NCBI GenBank assembly: GCA_041890495.1
Contig: CP169086.1
Coordinates: forward strand, 2,976,001 to 3,040,000
Length of the DNA: 64,000 bases
DNA from: Escherichia boydii
Lineage (GTDB): Bacteria; Pseudomonadota; Gammaproteobacteria; Enterobacterales; Enterobacteriaceae
Direction of reading: 5' to 3'
Positions 1 to 8,710 of the stretch are shown here, in pieces (within the stretch, counting starts at the first letter, position 1; each line of letters begins with the position of its first letter). Position numbers and translations under genes: made by a program. The notes beneath the pieces are model-generated. The model saw nothing but the letters and a program-made list of their open reading frames with translations, was not told the DNA's origin and searched no databases.

Positions 1-2022
1 TTTGGCGCGCTGGCCTGGGTGCTGCGTCGACGTCGCCATCATCCGCATCATCATGGCTACAGCCTGCTGGCGTTATTTCTGGCGCTGGCCTCCGTCGACG
101 CCAGCCCGGCGTTCCATCAGATCACCGAGCTGGTGAAGTCCCAGTCGCGCGACGGCGATCCGGATTTCGCGGCTTACTACAAAGAACCGTCGAAAACGAT
201 CGCCAACCCGAAGCTCAATCTGGTCTACATATATGGTGAAAGCCTGGAACGCACGTACTTTGATAACGATGCCTTCCCTGACCTGACGCCGGACCTGGGT
301 GCGCTGAAAAATGAAGGTCTCGATTTCAGCCACACTATGCAGCTGCCCGGTACGGATTACACGATTGCCGGGATGGTTGCCTCCCAGTGTGGTATCCCGC
401 TGTTCGCCCCTTTTGAAGGTAACGCCTCAGCCTCGATGTCGACCTTCTTCCCGCAGAATATTTGCCTCGGCGATATCCTGAAAAACTCCGGCTACGAAAA
501 CTATTTTGTGCAGGGGGCAAACCTGCGCTTCGCCGGAAAAGATGTGTTCCTGAAATCCCACGGTTTTGATCACCTGTATGGCTCAGAAGAATTAAAAACG
601 ACGGTTGCCGATCCGAGCTACCGCAATGACTGGGGTTTCTATGACGATACGGTACTCGACGAAACCTGGAAGAAATTCGAGGAACTTTCCCGCGCGGGCA
701 AGCGTTTTTCCCTCTTTGCGCTGACGGTGGATACCCATCATCCGGACGGATTTGTCTCGCGCACCTGCAAACGCAAAAGCTATGACGTTGATGGCAAAAA
801 CAACAAATCGTTCAGCGCCGTCACCTGCAGCCAGGAGCACATTGCCGCGCTGGTCGAGAAAATCAAAGCCTCGCCATATTTTAAAAACACCGTCATCGTG
901 GTTTCGTCTGACCATCTGGCGATGAAAAACAGCGCCTGGGAGCAGCTCAACAAGCAGGATCGCAGCAATCTGTTCTTCGTCCTGCGCGGCGACCAGCCGC
1001 AGCAGGAAGAGATCGCCACCAAACGCAACTCCATGGATAACGGCGCCACCGTGCTGGACATTCTGGGCGGCGACAACTTTATTGGCCTTGGCCGCAGCAC
1101 GCTGTCGGGGCAGTCCCTGTCGGAAGTGTTCCTCAACATGAAGGATAAAATCCTCGCCTGGAAGCCAGACATTATCCGCCTGTGGAACTTCCCGAAAGAG
1201 ATGAAGGACTTCACCGTCAATCGGGATAAAAACACCATTGCCTTCTCGGGCAGCAACTTCCGCCTGCCGCTGCTGGTACGCGTATCGGAGGATCGCGTTG
1301 AGCCGCTGCCAGAAAGCGAATATTCCGCGCCGCTGCGCTATCAGCTGGCCGATTTCGCGCCACGCGATAACTTCGTCTGGATTGATCGGTGCTACAAAAT
1401 GGGCCAGCTCTGGTCGCAGCCGCTGGCGCTCTCTACCGACTGGTGCGTTTCTCAGGGCCAGCTTGGCGGAGAGCAAACCGTCCAGCACGTGGATAAGGCG
1501 CAGTGGAAAGGCAAAACCGCGTTCAACGATACGGTGATTGATACCGCGCGCTATCAGCGTAACGTCGACATGCTGAAGATCGTCGACAACGATATTCGCT
1601 ACAAAGCGGACAGCTTTATCTTTAACGTGGCCGGCGCGCCGGAAGAAGTGAAGCAGTTTAGCGGCATCTCGCGGCCGGAGTCCTGGGGGCGCTGGTCCAA
1701 CGCGCAGCTGGGCAATGAGGTGAAAATTGAGTACACCCATCCCCTGCCGGAACAGTTCGACCTGGTGATCACCGCCAGGGCTTATGGGCCGAATGCTAAC
1801 AAGCCCGTCCCCGTGCGCGTGGGGGATCGGGAGCAGACGTTAACGCTTGGAAACGACGTGAGCACGCACACGCTGCATTTTGAGAATCCTTCGCGCAGCA
1901 ATACCCTGGTGATCGTGCCGCCGGACCCGCAGTCTACAAATGAGGGGAACATCCTTGGGCACTCACCGCGTGAGCTCGGGATCGGCATGGTTGAAATCAA
2001 AATCGTCAGCAAAGCGGGTTAA
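1..2022 (+). CDS. opgB: Phosphoglycerol transferase I, 3' part
   Basis: This inner-membrane enzyme transfers phosphoglycerol from phosphatidylglycerol to periplasmic osmoregulated glucans. The frame is open from base 1, so the start lies outside the window; about 674 residues are present and roughly 90 residues of N-terminal membrane segments are missing. The visible part is the periplasmic alkaline-phosphatase/sulfatase-like domain: YGESLER near the start carries the metal-binding Glu, GTDYTIAG the likely nucleophilic Thr, and VDTHHPDG and SSDH further metal ligands. A C-terminal region of about 250 residues follows. In E. coli opgB lies in the same chromosomal neighbourhood. A methionine at base 19 is internal and should not be taken as the start. 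Confidence 0.93.
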   Translation, partial: FGALAWVLRRRRHHPHHHGYSLLALFLALASVDASPAFHQITELVKSQSRDGDPDFAAYYKEPSKTIANPKLNLVYIYGESLERTYFDNDAFPDLTPDLGALKNEGLDFSHTMQLPGTDYTIAGMVASQCGIPLFAPFEGNASASMSTFFPQNICLGDILKNSGYENYFVQGANLRFAGKDVFLKSHGFDHLYGSEELKTTVADPSYRNDWGFYDDTVLDETWKKFEELSRAGKRFSLFALTVDTHHPDGFVSRTCKRKSYDVDGKNNKSFSAVTCSQEHIAALVEKIKASPYFKNTVIVVSSDHLAMKNSAWEQLNKQDRSNLFFVLRGDQPQQEEIATKRNSMDNGATVLDILGGDNFIGLGRSTLSGQSLSEVFLNMKDKILAWKPDIIRLWNFPKEMKDFTVNRDKNTIAFSGSNFRLPLLVRVSEDRVEPLPESEYSAPLRYQLADFAPRDNFVWIDRCYKMGQLWSQPLALSTDWCVSQGQLGGEQTVQHVDKAQWKGKTAFNDTVIDTARYQRNVDMLKIVDNDIRYKADSFIFNVAGAPEEVKQFSGISRPESWGRWSNAQLGNEVKIEYTHPLPEQFDLVITARAYGPNANKPVPVRVGDREQTLTLGNDVSTHTLHFENPSRSNTLVIVPPDPQSTNEGNILGHSPRELGIGMVEIKIVSKAG

Positions 2023-2031
2023 TACGCGTCA

Positions 2032-2052
2032 CGCCCGGCGTTCTGCCGGGCG
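2032..2052 (+). terminator. Hairpin after opgB
   Basis: An 8-bp GC-rich stem (CGCCCGGC pairing with GCCGGGCG) with a 5-base loop begins 10 bases after the opgB stop. It has only a weak T content downstream, so termination is likely but not certain. The remaining bases to 2202 are AT-rich and hold no recognisable site. Confidence 0.55.
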
Positions 2053-2202
2053 CTTATGAAAATAAATAATCCTATGCATCGCTTATAAATTAGATAAAAA
2101 CACTTTATATAAGCCATTTTTATCTATAAATATCCCGCCAAAAAGCAAATCCATAAAATGTGCAGCTCCTGAAGTCACCACGGAGCGTTACGCACTTTTA
2201 TC

Positions 2203-2883
2203 ATGCTAACCGGCTATAAGTTCGAATCCATCCGGGCACTGCGCAGTGAAAATGTGATTGCCTGGGAGGTATTGTCCACGGCAAAGCCCAACGTCAATCT
2301 TGAAGATTACTTTGGCTCAATGCCCGCGACGCAGCGTAAAGCGCACTTCTTTGCGCAGCTTCGTCACGCCATGTTTTGCAAGGATGGCGATAAGTATTAT
2401 CTCAATGCGACATCGGATTTACTGCTGGAAACGGACTTCCTCGACAGGCTAAAAGAAGAAACCCCGTGCCCGGAGAGACTTGCTATCGAGATCACCGATC
2501 TCCATACGATGGTCCAACTCGACGATACGCAAAGCCGGGTGCTGCGGAAATGCATCGCGACGCTCCATCAGTGGGGGATAGAAGTGTGGGCAGACGATGT
2601 CTGCGAAGACCTTCTTCCCGACCTTCTGACCAGCCAGATCCGCTTCTGCGGCATCAAAATTGACAAACATACCTTCTGGAACGGACGGACCGAGCAGGCG
2701 AAGTTTCTGCATCTCACCCGCCAGTGCAAGCGCGTCGCCAGCAAGGTGCTGATCGAAGGCATCGAAACCGCGGGTGATTTCGCGCTGGCCCGCGCCAGCG
2801 CGGCCGATTACGGCCAGGGCTATCTGTGGGGTAGAAAATGCCCCCCTTCATTCCGAATGCTGGCTATCAGGTTATCGTTCTGA
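2203..2883 (+). CDS. EAL-domain protein, pilus-associated
   Basis: A 226-residue single-domain member of the EAL (cyclic-di-GMP phosphodiesterase) family. The signature is altered: E22-V-L replaces EAL and the usual following Arg is absent. Other active-site elements are recognisable in order: LNATSD (Asn), IEITD (Glu), ADDV (Asp pair), IKID (Lys), IEGIET (Glu) and QGYLWG (Gln). It may therefore be a weak phosphodiesterase or a non-catalytic regulator. Such short EAL proteins often sit beside fimbrial operons and act on pilus expression. Its last 46 bases overlap the next gene in another frame, suggesting coupled translation. The start is the first ATG of the frame, and no strong ribosome site is seen close to it. 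Confidence 0.78.
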   Translation: MLTGYKFESIRALRSENVIAWEVLSTAKPNVNLEDYFGSMPATQRKAHFFAQLRHAMFCKDGDKYYLNATSDLLLETDFLDRLKEETPCPERLAIEITDLHTMVQLDDTQSRVLRKCIATLHQWGIEVWADDVCEDLLPDLLTSQIRFCGIKIDKHTFWNGRTEQAKFLHLTRQCKRVASKVLIEGIETAGDFALARASAADYGQGYLWGRKCPPSFRMLAIRLSF

Positions 2884-3380
2884 GCGGGAATACTTTTTTA
2901 TGGCTTGGCCTCACTTCGATAATCTCGACGTCTGTTACCCCTCGCCCGGAGATGTATTGGATCAATGACGTTAATCCGGAAGGGCTTATACGCCTGCAGG
3001 AACGGCTGCTCAATACGCACGTCGGAGAGAACTGGCTGGTATTTACGGATGCCGCGCGGGTCTGCGACGTTCACGCCAGTCTGCGCAACGAGCGGGTTCG
3101 AGTCGTCGCGGACAACCTCTCTTTTGCACAGCTAAGCCACTGTTTTAGCGACACGACATTCGCCTTCGAAAACGCCGCCACGCTCTCGTATCAGGAGAGG
3201 CGGGTTTGCATGTTGCTCCATAAAGGGTTCAGTCCGGTTCGGATCGCAAAAATTATGAATAAGTCCCCTAAAACGATCTACACCCACAAGCGTAACGCGA
3301 TGAACAAATTTTGCTGCCACAGCCTGGCGGAGTTTTATCGAAAACTCTGCCTGCTGGACGCTCAGTCATTCTCTTTGTAA
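2838..3380 (+). CDS. LuxR-type transcriptional regulator
   Basis: A 180-residue protein with a C-terminal LuxR/FixJ helix-turn-helix at residues about 115-160 (LSYQERRVCMLLHKG, then PVRIAKIMNKSPKTIYTHK). The N-terminal part resembles a degenerate receiver domain without an obvious phosphoacceptor Asp, as in other fimbria-linked LuxR proteins. It starts inside the end of the EAL gene and lies 32 bases before the pilin gene, so control of the pilus operon is the natural inference. An alternative start at the ATG at 2952 would lose about 38 residues. Confidence 0.78.
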   Translation: MPPFIPNAGYQVIVLSGNTFLWLGLTSIISTSVTPRPEMYWINDVNPEGLIRLQERLLNTHVGENWLVFTDAARVCDVHASLRNERVRVVADNLSFAQLSHCFSDTTFAFENAATLSYQERRVCMLLHKGFSPVRIAKIMNKSPKTIYTHKRNAMNKFCCHSLAEFYRKLCLLDAQSFSL

Positions 3381-3412
3381 TTGCACTGTTACTCACGTCA
3401 GGAAATAAGATC

Positions 3413-3907
3413 ATGAAAATTATCACCACTGCCGTATGTTGTTCCGCCCTCCTGCTTCCTGCTGCCGCGATTGCCGCAGACAGTACAGCAAGCGCGACGA
3501 TGCACGTATCACTTGAGGTCGTGAAGTCATGCACCCTCAAAGCCAACGACCTCAACTTCTCGCGTCACGGCTCCGATGAGTCGAGCGAAATCCAGGCCAA
3601 AACGCAGGTCGATATCGTCTGTACCAACGGCACGCCTTTCACCCTCACCGCCACCAGCAACGACGGCGAAAACGGTACCTTCTGGCTGAAGCCGGAAAAC
3701 GGCGAAACGGGCGCGCAGAAAATTGCGTGGAAACTCTTTGCCGACGAAGGCAAGCAGACGCAAATCACCGGCACGAATGGCCTGGACGATACCGGCAACG
3801 GTGCGGAACAGGAGGAAACGCTGTATGGCGTTATTGACGCCGGGGCGCTGACAACCGCCCAGGCCGGTGCCTACAGCGACGATATCACGTTAAAACTGGA
3901 GTACTGA
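3413..3907 (+). CDS. Archaic-pilus major subunit, spore coat U domain
   Basis: A 164-residue secreted protein. Residues 1-20 form a signal peptide (MKIITTAVCCSALLLPAAA, cleavage near AIAA), followed by a spore coat protein U (SCPU) domain with the paired cysteines SCTLKAN and DIVCTNG and the terminal beta strand ITLKLEY. SCPU proteins are the pilins of archaic, Csu-like chaperone-usher systems and polymerise by donor-strand exchange. The start at 3413 was chosen over an upstream in-frame ATG at 3311 because it has an AGGAAA ribosome site and begins the signal peptide; the upstream one lies inside the LuxR gene. The chaperone gene follows after two bases. Confidence 0.88.
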   Translation: MKIITTAVCCSALLLPAAAIAADSTASATMHVSLEVVKSCTLKANDLNFSRHGSDESSEIQAKTQVDIVCTNGTPFTLTATSNDGENGTFWLKPENGETGAQKIAWKLFADEGKQTQITGTNGLDDTGNGAEQEETLYGVIDAGALTTAQAGAYSDDITLKLEY

Positions 3908-3909
3908 TC

Positions 3910-4686
3910 GTGCGTCGCTACCTTCCCTGCTTCATTCTGTGGCTCATGATGCTGGCGCTGCTGTCGCGCTACGCGCTGGCCGCCACGCTTCAGGTAGCCC
4001 CGGTAACGCTCGACCTGCAGAGCGATCAGCGGGCAGCGGCGGTCTATCTCACTAACAGTGGGAAGGCGGCCATCCATGCGCAGATTCGGGTGTACGAATG
4101 GACGCAAAAAAACGATAAAGATGTTCTGGTGGCCACCGGGGAGGTGGTCAGCAGCCCGGCGATGACATCACTGGCGCCGGGCCAGCAGCAGCTGGTGCGC
4201 ATTATCGTCCTGCAGCCCGGCATCCGTGCACAGGAACAAAGTTACCGGCTGATCATCGACGAATTACCGGACGCCACGTCCCGTGCCGCTAATCCCAACG
4301 CGGTGCACTTCCTGCTGCGCTACTCGATTCCGGTGTTTATTGCCGGGAACCAGAACGCGCCCGTCAGCCACGATGCCCTGAGCTGTGAGCAGGCAGACAT
4401 ACCGGCCACCGTCCGCTGCTTTAACGCCGGAAACCGCCACATCCGCCTGAGCCACCTTGAGGCCCTGACGGCCGATGGGCAGGTTATAGGGTCGATTAAA
4501 GGCCTGGCGGGCTATGTGCTCCCGGGACACACCGCTCTTTTATCGCTTAAGCAGCCCTCACGACACGCGCTCAGCACGCTGCGCGTCTATCTTAATGATG
4601 ACCACCATGCCAGCCAGATACCCTTGCGCCCGCTCGCTTCTCGCGCTCCTGTTTTGGCTACCGCTCATGCTGTCAGCCCGGACTGA
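3910..4686 (+). CDS. Periplasmic pilus chaperone, Csu-like
   Basis: A 258-residue PapD-like chaperone of the archaic class, with a GTG start two bases after the pilin stop. A signal peptide (MLALLSRYALAA, residues about 14-25) leads into the first immunoglobulin-like domain (LQVAPVTLDL at its start, GQQQLVRII near its end). The second domain begins near FLLRYSIPVF. It binds SCPU subunits in the periplasm and delivers them to the usher. The end overlaps the start of the usher gene by about 90 bases, consistent with an operon in tight register. Confidence 0.87.
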   Translation: MRRYLPCFILWLMMLALLSRYALAATLQVAPVTLDLQSDQRAAAVYLTNSGKAAIHAQIRVYEWTQKNDKDVLVATGEVVSSPAMTSLAPGQQQLVRIIVLQPGIRAQEQSYRLIIDELPDATSRAANPNAVHFLLRYSIPVFIAGNQNAPVSHDALSCEQADIPATVRCFNAGNRHIRLSHLEALTADGQVIGSIKGLAGYVLPGHTALLSLKQPSRHALSTLRVYLNDDHHASQIPLRPLASRAPVLATAHAVSPD

Positions 4687-6895
4687 ACCCGCCGACACCG
4701 TACAATGGCTGGCCATTACCGTGAACCACGCCCCGCGAGGCGAGCTCTGGGCCTGCCGGGTGGTGGATAATGCGCTATGGATAAGCCGCAGCGACATGAA
4801 AAAGCTGGGGCTTCACGCCCCGGACGATCGCGCCGAGTGGGTTGAGCTGACCTCCCTGCCGGGCCTGAAGGTCAATCTCGACGTGCTGTCCCAGCAGGTG
4901 TCGATTACCGCAGAGGCCGACGCGCTCGAGGGCCAGCAGCATCTGACCGTCTCAAAGCCCACGCCCATGTACCGCTATCCTGATGCGCAGCCCGTCAGCG
5001 CGTATACGCTCGGATACGCGCTCTACGCCAGCGACGTGCAGGGAAAGCGCCAGCTTAACGCCCAGACCATGCTGACCGCCTCCGGCGGGCTGCCCGGAAC
5101 GTTCAGCAGCAGTTTTTCAAGCCATGCCGGGGAGGAAAACAGCGCCGGTCGACCGACCCACACCCGTCTCGAAACCCGCTGGCAGTGGGACAATACCGAC
5201 TCGCTGACGACGCTGGCGCTGGGCGACAGCGTCACCACCGGCACCCGCTGGAGCCGACAGGTGCGCTTTGGCGGACTGCACTGGGCACGTAACTTTGAGC
5301 TCAATCCCCAGCTCAATACCGAACCGCGCAGTCGCTACAGCGACACGGCCGTGCTGCCTTCCACGGTCGATCTTTACATCGACGGCCTTAAGCAGAGCAG
5401 CCAGCGCGTCACGCCGGGGGACTTTCTGCTGGATACCCTGCCCTCCTTCACCGGAAGCGGGCAGGCGCAGGTCGTCATTACCGATATCAACGGTCAGCGT
5501 CGCGCCGTACAGCTCGATCTCTACGGCGCGCCGGGCATGCTGGCGGAAGGGCTCAGCAGCGGCTCGCTGGACATCGGCTGGATGCGCGAAAACTACGCCC
5601 TGCACTCCGACGACTATGCCGCCTCGCCGCTGCTGGACGCGGGCTGGCGCTATGGGGTGAATAATCACCTGACGCTGGCGCTGCATACGGAACAGCAGCG
5701 CAGGCTGCGCAACGTGGGCACGGGCGCTGACTGGCTGGTCTCTCCTGCCGTAGGGGTGGTCAGCCAGCACGTTGCCGTGAGCGACAGCCCTTACGGTCGG
5801 GGCGTTCAGTGGGGACTCGGCTGGCAGTGGAACGGCAGAGGAACGGGCATTTCAGCCAGCACCGTCCGTACCGAGGCGGATTTCGCCGACAACGCCCGCA
5901 TGAGCGGTGCCGCGCCCGTCAGACGCAGCGACAGCGTGTGGGTAAGCCAGTCCGTCCCCCACTTCGGCACCGTGGGCGCGGGCTGGGTACAGCAGAACAT
6001 TCAGGGCAGTACAGAGCGCTACCTCAACGCCTCCTGGTCGGTGTCGCTGCCGGCACACATCTCCACCACGCTAAGCTATACCCGCTCGTTTACGGATGCG
6101 TCGAGTCACGTTCAGCTGCTGCTTTCCGTCCCATTGGGTCGCGAGGACACGCTCTCCGTTCAGGCAAGCCGGGATACGCCGCGCATGGATTACCGTCACC
6201 AGCCGGACGATGAGACCGGCGGCTGGTCATGGGCGCTGGGCCAGGGCTTTGGCGAACGGCGTGAAAGATATGCGGACGTAGGCTATCTGGGCCGAGCGGG
6301 CGAATGGCACGCTGGGCTGCAGCAAGGTGCCAGCCAGGGCAATAAGTATGCCTCCGCCGAAGGCAGCCTGACGCTGCTGGACGGCAGCCTGCACGCGCTG
6401 CGCTACATCCAGCAGGGCATGGCGCTGGTGTCCACGCACGGCGTTGGGCACGTACCGGTGATGCTGGAAAACCGCCCGGCCGGTGAAACGGATGAGGACG
6501 GTTATCTCCTGCTGACCGACCTGCCGCGCTACCACAACAGCAAAGTCAGCATTAACCCGCTCGACCTGCCCGCAGATGTGATCGCCCCCGTCACCGACAT
6601 GCATGCCAGGCCGGGCAACAGCAGCGCGGTGAAAGTCGATTTTAACGTCCATCACGCCGTCACGGTTCAGGCCCGGCTGGTCGACAGCCGCCGCAGGCCG
6701 CTCCCGCTGGGCAGCGTCGTGTCAACGCCGAAGGGTGCCACCATCGTTGGACGCGACGGCTTTATCTGGCTTGAAGACCCGCCCCTGCCGGGTGAGCTGG
6801 TGGTGAAGACCGGTGAGGGGGAGTGCCGGGTCACGCTTCCGGCGCCGCGTACCGCGTCATCTATACAGAATATCGGAGAACAACTGTGTCATTAA
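4598..6895 (+). CDS. Outer-membrane usher, archaic pilus
   Basis: A fimbrial usher of about 765 residues, short for the family as archaic ushers tend to be. It forms the outer-membrane pore through which chaperone-bound subunits are assembled. Recognisable parts are a signal region (LLALLFWLPLMLSA), the N-terminal subunit-binding domain (GELWACRVVDNALWISRSDM), a central beta-barrel with the YIDG plug strand region, and C-terminal domains ending in a Cys pair (GECRV and EQLCH). The start is uncertain among ATGs at 4595, 4598 and 4607, all inside the chaperone end; the open frame reaches back to 4514 but that part is not usher-like. The tip gene start overlaps its end by 10 bases. Confidence 0.87.
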   Translation: MTTMPARYPCARSLLALLFWLPLMLSARTEPADTVQWLAITVNHAPRGELWACRVVDNALWISRSDMKKLGLHAPDDRAEWVELTSLPGLKVNLDVLSQQVSITAEADALEGQQHLTVSKPTPMYRYPDAQPVSAYTLGYALYASDVQGKRQLNAQTMLTASGGLPGTFSSSFSSHAGEENSAGRPTHTRLETRWQWDNTDSLTTLALGDSVTTGTRWSRQVRFGGLHWARNFELNPQLNTEPRSRYSDTAVLPSTVDLYIDGLKQSSQRVTPGDFLLDTLPSFTGSGQAQVVITDINGQRRAVQLDLYGAPGMLAEGLSSGSLDIGWMRENYALHSDDYAASPLLDAGWRYGVNNHLTLALHTEQQRRLRNVGTGADWLVSPAVGVVSQHVAVSDSPYGRGVQWGLGWQWNGRGTGISASTVRTEADFADNARMSGAAPVRRSDSVWVSQSVPHFGTVGAGWVQQNIQGSTERYLNASWSVSLPAHISTTLSYTRSFTDASSHVQLLLSVPLGREDTLSVQASRDTPRMDYRHQPDDETGGWSWALGQGFGERRERYADVGYLGRAGEWHAGLQQGASQGNKYASAEGSLTLLDGSLHALRYIQQGMALVSTHGVGHVPVMLENRPAGETDEDGYLLLTDLPRYHNSKVSINPLDLPADVIAPVTDMHARPGNSSAVKVDFNVHHAVTVQARLVDSRRRPLPLGSVVSTPKGATIVGRDGFIWLEDPPLPGELVVKTGEGECRVTLPAPRTASSIQNIGEQLCH

Positions 6896-7842
6896 GAGCG
6901 CCGTTATTATTGCTGCTCGTCGTGTCCGTGAAGGCAATGGCGGCAGCCTGCTGGATAACCTCCATGCCCGCCATTAACTTTGGCAACGTCGTGGCGGGCA
7001 ATACCACCTCCGTCAACACCGAGGTCAAATTTAGCTGCCAGGCCGACAACGAGGGCAGGACGGAATATCTCAACGTCTGTCTGAGCAGCGTAGACGCCCC
7101 GCCCTTTGAGATGATCTCGCCGGGGGATCAGGAGGGGAAACAGTACACCCTCCTCTTCCGCCTGCTTAACGGCGCAGCGCGCTCTCAGGAGCTGGGGCCT
7201 GCCAGCAGCGGGAACCTGATTCAGCAGACTCTGGCCGCGGAAAGCAATGCCAACGTCAGCGGTACCTTTCCGCTTGTCGCCACCATTCCGGCAGGGCAAA
7301 GCCAGCTTCCGGCCTACCACTATTACAATTACAACATGAATCTGCGCATCGCCTGGCACAGCGCCCTGCGTCAGGATGCGCTGCAAAACTGCTCGGACGG
7401 TTCGGCAGAGGGGGAGCAGGTGCAGGGCGGCACCAGCGCGCAGGCCGAAATCAGCCAGGGGTGCTACATCGAGCGTGTGACGCCGCTTAACTTCGGCACC
7501 CTGACCAGCACCGCTACCCTGCGCCCGACGCGATCTACCGCCACCCTCACCACGCGCTGTCCGGCCGGAACCGCGTTCACCCTTGCGATGGGCAAAGGCA
7601 ACCATGCCAGCGGTAATCAGCGGCAGCTCTGCAACAGCGAGGGCCAGTGCCTGCGCTACGGGCTCTGGCAGGATGCGGCGGCCACGCAACGCTGGGGAGA
7701 TCAAAGCAGCGGCGATGCGCTGCAGGTCACGAATCCCGAAGGCGGCACCCAGAACTACACCGTATACGGCGAGGTTCCGGCGCAGCCGCTAACCGGCACC
7801 GGGGAATTTATTGATGACGTGATTATCACCCTGACTTATTAA
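6886..7842 (+). CDS. Two-domain SCPU tip adhesin, CsuE-like
   Basis: A 318-residue secreted protein with two SCPU domains: the first (about residues 22-180) starts ACWITSMPAINFG, the second (about 205-318) starts GCYIERVTPLNFG and ends VIITLTY. Two-domain SCPU proteins cap archaic pili, as CsuE does in Acinetobacter. The GTG start at 6886 was chosen because CGGAGAA lies at a suitable distance and it begins the signal peptide (SLRAPLLLLLVVSVKAMA). The frame is open further upstream but those residues overlap the usher and are not signal-like. This is the last pilus gene; the operon has only one pilin besides this tip protein. Confidence 0.86.
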   Translation: MSLRAPLLLLLVVSVKAMAAACWITSMPAINFGNVVAGNTTSVNTEVKFSCQADNEGRTEYLNVCLSSVDAPPFEMISPGDQEGKQYTLLFRLLNGAARSQELGPASSGNLIQQTLAAESNANVSGTFPLVATIPAGQSQLPAYHYYNYNMNLRIAWHSALRQDALQNCSDGSAEGEQVQGGTSAQAEISQGCYIERVTPLNFGTLTSTATLRPTRSTATLTTRCPAGTAFTLAMGKGNHASGNQRQLCNSEGQCLRYGLWQDAAATQRWGDQSSGDALQVTNPEGGTQNYTVYGEVPAQPLTGTGEFIDDVIITLTY

Positions 7843-7913
7843 ATCACCCAAAATCCTGTCTGGATCAATGTTATCGGTAACAGTGGCGTTAAAATAGCCA
7901 GCAGTGCTGCCCG

Positions 7914-7937
7914 GAAGGTGTAAACCTTCTCTTTTTA
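7914..7937 (+). terminator. Rho-independent terminator of pilus operon
   Basis: GAAGGT and ACCTTC form a 6-bp stem with loop GTAA, followed directly by TCTTTTTATT. This is a convincing intrinsic terminator between the tip adhesin and the next regulator gene. Confidence 0.75.
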
Positions 7938-7968
7938 TTCGTTATCTCTGTTTTAATTACAAGAACTT

Positions 7969-8709
7969 ATGAAATACCTGCTTGCTGACGCCATCGTCTA
8001 CAACGACGAGGACGGTTCTGTTTCTCTTATCAATGCGCCGGATGAGGATGCGCAGCTCCTCACCTGTACGGCCAATACCATCATGAGGCTGCTGGTTCAG
8101 CATCATGGGAACGTGGTTGAACGGGAAACCTTTCTCCAGGAAGTCTGGGATCGCCGAGGGCTGCAGGGGTCAAACAACTCCTTAAACCAGTACATCAGCA
8201 TTCTGCGCAAGATGCTGGCGACCCTTCTTCCCGACGAGCTCTTTATCGTTACCGTACCGAAAACGGGCTTTATGCTCAGCGCGGACGTCACGGTCACTCC
8301 GCTGGAGGAGGCCCCGCCGACTGCCGAAACGCCAAAACCTGCATGGCGCATTCGCCCGGAATGGCTGTTCTGCAGCACGCTCACGCTGGTCGTCGTTTCG
8401 CTATGCCTCTGGATCGCGCTGATCAAGCCAGAAAACTCACAGAGGGAGATCCATCTGCTGACGCATATTGGCACCTGTCCGGTCTACACCTTTACGCCGC
8501 TGGCGGACGTGTTTCACGGGAAGGCGATTACGCTGGCGCAAACGCTTCAGAAGGACGGCCATCTTCCGTGCCTGAAAAATTCAATTTTCTACATGCACAT
8601 TCAGAGAACGCTTTTCTACGGCCACGAAGGGCGGCTGGTGCTCTCCCAATGTTCCCTCACGCAGGGTAAAGCCAGCGCCTGTCGTACGCTTTACTATTAC
8701 GAGTGGTGA
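7969..8709 (+). CDS. CadC-like membrane-bound regulator
   Basis: A 246-residue one-component regulator. Residues 1-105 are an OmpR-type winged helix (ERETFLQEVWDRRG, then SLNQYISILRKML). A Pro-rich linker and one membrane segment (about residues 132-152, LTLVVVSLCLWIALI) follow, then a periplasmic domain of about 95 residues with four cysteines. This ToxR/CadC architecture places DNA binding in the cytoplasm and sensing in the periplasm. The next gene, a FidL-like membrane protein, starts one base after the stop, so the pair probably works together as a regulator and its accessory protein. It is placed to control the pilus operon just upstream, but nothing in the sequence proves that. Confidence 0.82.
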   Translation: MKYLLADAIVYNDEDGSVSLINAPDEDAQLLTCTANTIMRLLVQHHGNVVERETFLQEVWDRRGLQGSNNSLNQYISILRKMLATLLPDELFIVTVPKTGFMLSADVTVTPLEEAPPTAETPKPAWRIRPEWLFCSTLTLVVVSLCLWIALIKPENSQREIHLLTHIGTCPVYTFTPLADVFHGKAITLAQTLQKDGHLPCLKNSIFYMHIQRTLFYGHEGRLVLSQCSLTQGKASACRTLYYYEW

Positions 8710-8710
8710 T

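Noticed and set aside
2838..2883. Frameshift joining the EAL and LuxR genes
   Set aside because: The EAL domain is complete to its QGYLWG end and the LuxR frame has its own ATG, so two overlapping genes explain the data better.
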